From assembly GCA_949152475.1 (NCBI GenBank), contig OX424560.1:42734719-42798718 (forward strand): DNA of 64,000 nt. The letters are read 5' to 3'. This DNA comes from Terebella lapidaria. Lineage: Eukaryota > Annelida > Polychaeta > Terebellida > Terebellidae. The notes beneath the pieces are model-generated. The model saw only the letters and a program-made list of their open reading frames with translations, had not been told where the DNA came from and did not search any database. The position numbers were made by a program, and so were the translations under genes. Shown in pieces: positions 62,288 to 64,000 of this stretch (its first letter is position 1; the number at the start of each line of letters is the position of its first letter).

Positions 62288-62393
62288 TTACTTGACGAAA
62301 TCAAAGATTTTGTCAAGTATGTTGATCGGTGCCGTTTGTTACTTGACGAAATCAAAGATTTTGTCAAGTATGTTGATCGGTTCCGTTTGTTTG
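62288..62393 (+). mobile_element. Unit 7 start and a second stacked 5' end
   Basis: Unit 7 opens at 62288 (palindrome 62289-62319) and is interrupted after 51 bp by another 5' end (62339; palindrome 62340-62370), itself interrupted at 62394. Their remainders are not in the window. Confidence 0.75.
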
Positions 62394-64000
62394 TTACCTG
62401 ACGAAATCAAAGATTTTGTCAAGTATGTTGATCGGTTCCGTTTGTTTGTATGTTTGTTTGTTTGTTTGTTTGTTTGTTTGTTTGTTTGTTTGTGTGCCCT
62501 CTACAGGCCACAGTTCTCATTGGAAATTCATGAAATTTAGTAGAAAATTTCTAGGCTGAAATAGGAAGATCCCAGACTCTTTGTTAAGCTCAAGGTCAAA
62601 TAACAAGGTCAAGGTCACGCAAAACGACGAAAACACATAAGTGCTCATAACTCCAGTTCTAATCGTCGTAGAGACTTCAAATCAAGTGCATATTGTAGAT
62701 ATACTCGAGTTCTATCTTCCGTGACCTTGACCTTGACCTTTGACCTTGACCTTGAGAAGTTCGCCTGAGGTCGAATATTTGACCTTGGAGGCCACCTCCT
62801 CCGATTTTCGATCTGATGCTTGGAAACGATGTGGGACCGGTCCCTCATGGTCAATATCAATTTTTAGCGCGATCGGTCAATTCGTTATGACGTAATTGAC
62901 GTTTCTATGGCAACGAAATCAGTCCCATTATAAGCGAAATTGCATGTTTCAAGCTGTCCATGCTGATAAAAGCGTCAATAATGTGCTTAAAAAACTAATG
63001 ATAAACTCGTTTATAGTCAAGGATAAGTTCTTGTGTTCCAAAAAATTTCAAGGTCAAAGGTCGAAAGCCAAGGTCAATATTGACCTGCAAGTGAAAACAA
63101 TGTAGGTCCCTACATCTCAAGAACTAAGAAAGATAGAAACGCGGAAGTAAATCCAAAGTATTGCACTCACTTAGTCTATCAACTTTTGTATTTACACCTA
63201 AGGCGTATGGCCGATAGCCTTTGCAAGCGCCTGAGGTCGAAGTTGACCCAAAAAATGACCTTGACCTTGACCTTTCGCGAAAATATCGAGTAGTAACTCG
63301 TTTGAAAGGTCTTCGGGAGTAGTTTCGATATATGTTCTTATTTTTGGAATCTGACGTCATATGACGTCATAATGACGTGAAACGTGATTTTATCATACTT
63401 CACTTGATTGTTTACATGAGATGCATAAACCATTCATGATTATTGTTGATCCGGTGCTCTGAGAAGTATTGGGGATACCTACTGAAGCTATTTGACAAAT
63501 ATCAGTTCAATAATTGCAGTGGTAATGGCCTAATTTACCTTTTTATGACGGAAAATTGGAGAAAATTTCATTTGTTTGTCTTTTCATACTCATAGCGTCC
63601 ACATTTGTTGCTTGATTCTTTTCAAATTTGATGTAGATATTCTGTAGGATAATGGCTCTTGACAGAATGGTTTTGAGAAAAATAGCTCTATTGATGACGT
63701 CACAAAAGATCCGAATCCTATCAGTCTTTGGGTCTTTCAAATACATTTTATGTGTCAATGGTTCCAATTTTCAAAAATTTACTGAACTTTCAATTACGAA
63801 GCTTTTCATGCAGTCAGTGGCAGTGTTAATTCTACTTTATGGTCCACTTTTCACATTTGGGATAAATTGAAAACTCGCCGAGATATCAAAGTAGAACGAG
63901 CAGTGGGGTGAATCTGATTCTCAATCCGTTCACACGCCAATAAGCTGCAGAAACGATTACCCCCTGTGGACATGTCCCCTTCTAAATATACACACTCGGT
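62394..64000 (+). mobile_element. Chimeric element, cut by window end
   Basis: Palindrome 62395-62425 (TACCTG variant on the left arm), a long GTTT tract (62451-62492) and unit-like front to about 62,775. Then the sequence of 52,556-53,520 takes over. From about 63,740 a different repeat and the shared tail module (63811 on, older CCCCTTCTAAATA version) follow. Parts of three elements are thus joined. Confidence 0.65.
62451..62492 (+). repeat. GTTT microsatellite
   Basis: More than ten TTTG repeats. Similar tracts sit at the same place in most elements (for example 13231-13262, 14962-14996, 44061-44099). A GGAT tract replaces it at 47,650 and 53,812. It is the place where the nested insertions occur. 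Confidence 0.85.

Noticed and set aside
39879-62338. LTR retrotransposon or other retroelement
   Set aside because: No primer-binding site, polypurine tract, TG..CA ends or coding region; repeated units are head-to-tail elements with Helentron-like ends.

Overview
The window is non-coding eukaryotic repeat DNA, A+T-rich, and I find no protein-coding gene in it. Open frames are short (under 180 codons), occur in several frames of the same repeat, and recur only because the DNA recurs. The sequence is built almost entirely from one superfamily of non-autonomous mobile elements. Each typical copy has (1) a short palindrome at the 5' end beginning TTACTTG or similar, (2) a GTTT microsatellite, (3) a conserved block like GCACTCTAGCGTCCACAGTT, (4) one to several internal repeats of about 317-328 bp, (5) a 3' copy of the palindrome arm ending CAAGT, (6) a small hairpin, and (7) an end at ..CTCG or ..GCTTCA next to T residues. 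This design matches Helentron-like/HINE elements (DINE-1 of flies, 'pearl' elements of bivalves) as known from the literature. No Rep/helicase protein is present. The style of the repeats suggests a marine invertebrate, perhaps a mollusc or other lophotrochozoan; that assignment is an inference with low confidence.

Region 1 (1-35,491) is a head-to-tail array of one partial and 26 further units. All junctions lie at the same 3' end (GCTCTTTGAGC hairpin, then GATTGCTTCA). Short units (about 1.06-1.18 kb) have one internal repeat; long units (1.44-2.3 kb) have three internal repeats of 317 bp. The units carry 49 tRNA-Gln-like domains with pol III A and B boxes, many followed by T-runs. The order long-short-short-short-long-short recurs with a period near 7.6 kb.

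Region 2 (35,492-39,878) holds elements made of 328-bp repeats rich in TGACGTCA, plus bare 5'-end fragments. Region 3 (39,879-64,000) is a second tandem array with a 1,356-bp unit. Three units are interrupted inside their GTTT tract by related elements, and in each case the flanking pieces sum to exactly 1,356 bp. A fourth, the last unit, is also interrupted but runs out of the window. The largest interruption (50,857-60,998) is itself a stack of nested elements, including one 2.77-kb element (56,923-59,688) with matched ends and a tRNA-Pro-like domain instead of tRNA-Gln.

The window therefore records repeated self-insertion and tandem amplification of one element superfamily, with ends whose palindromes and hairpins change between families while keeping their pairing. 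The elements also spread dense arrays of AGGTCA (nuclear-receptor half-site) and TGACGTCA (CRE) motifs. All identities given here are by eye.
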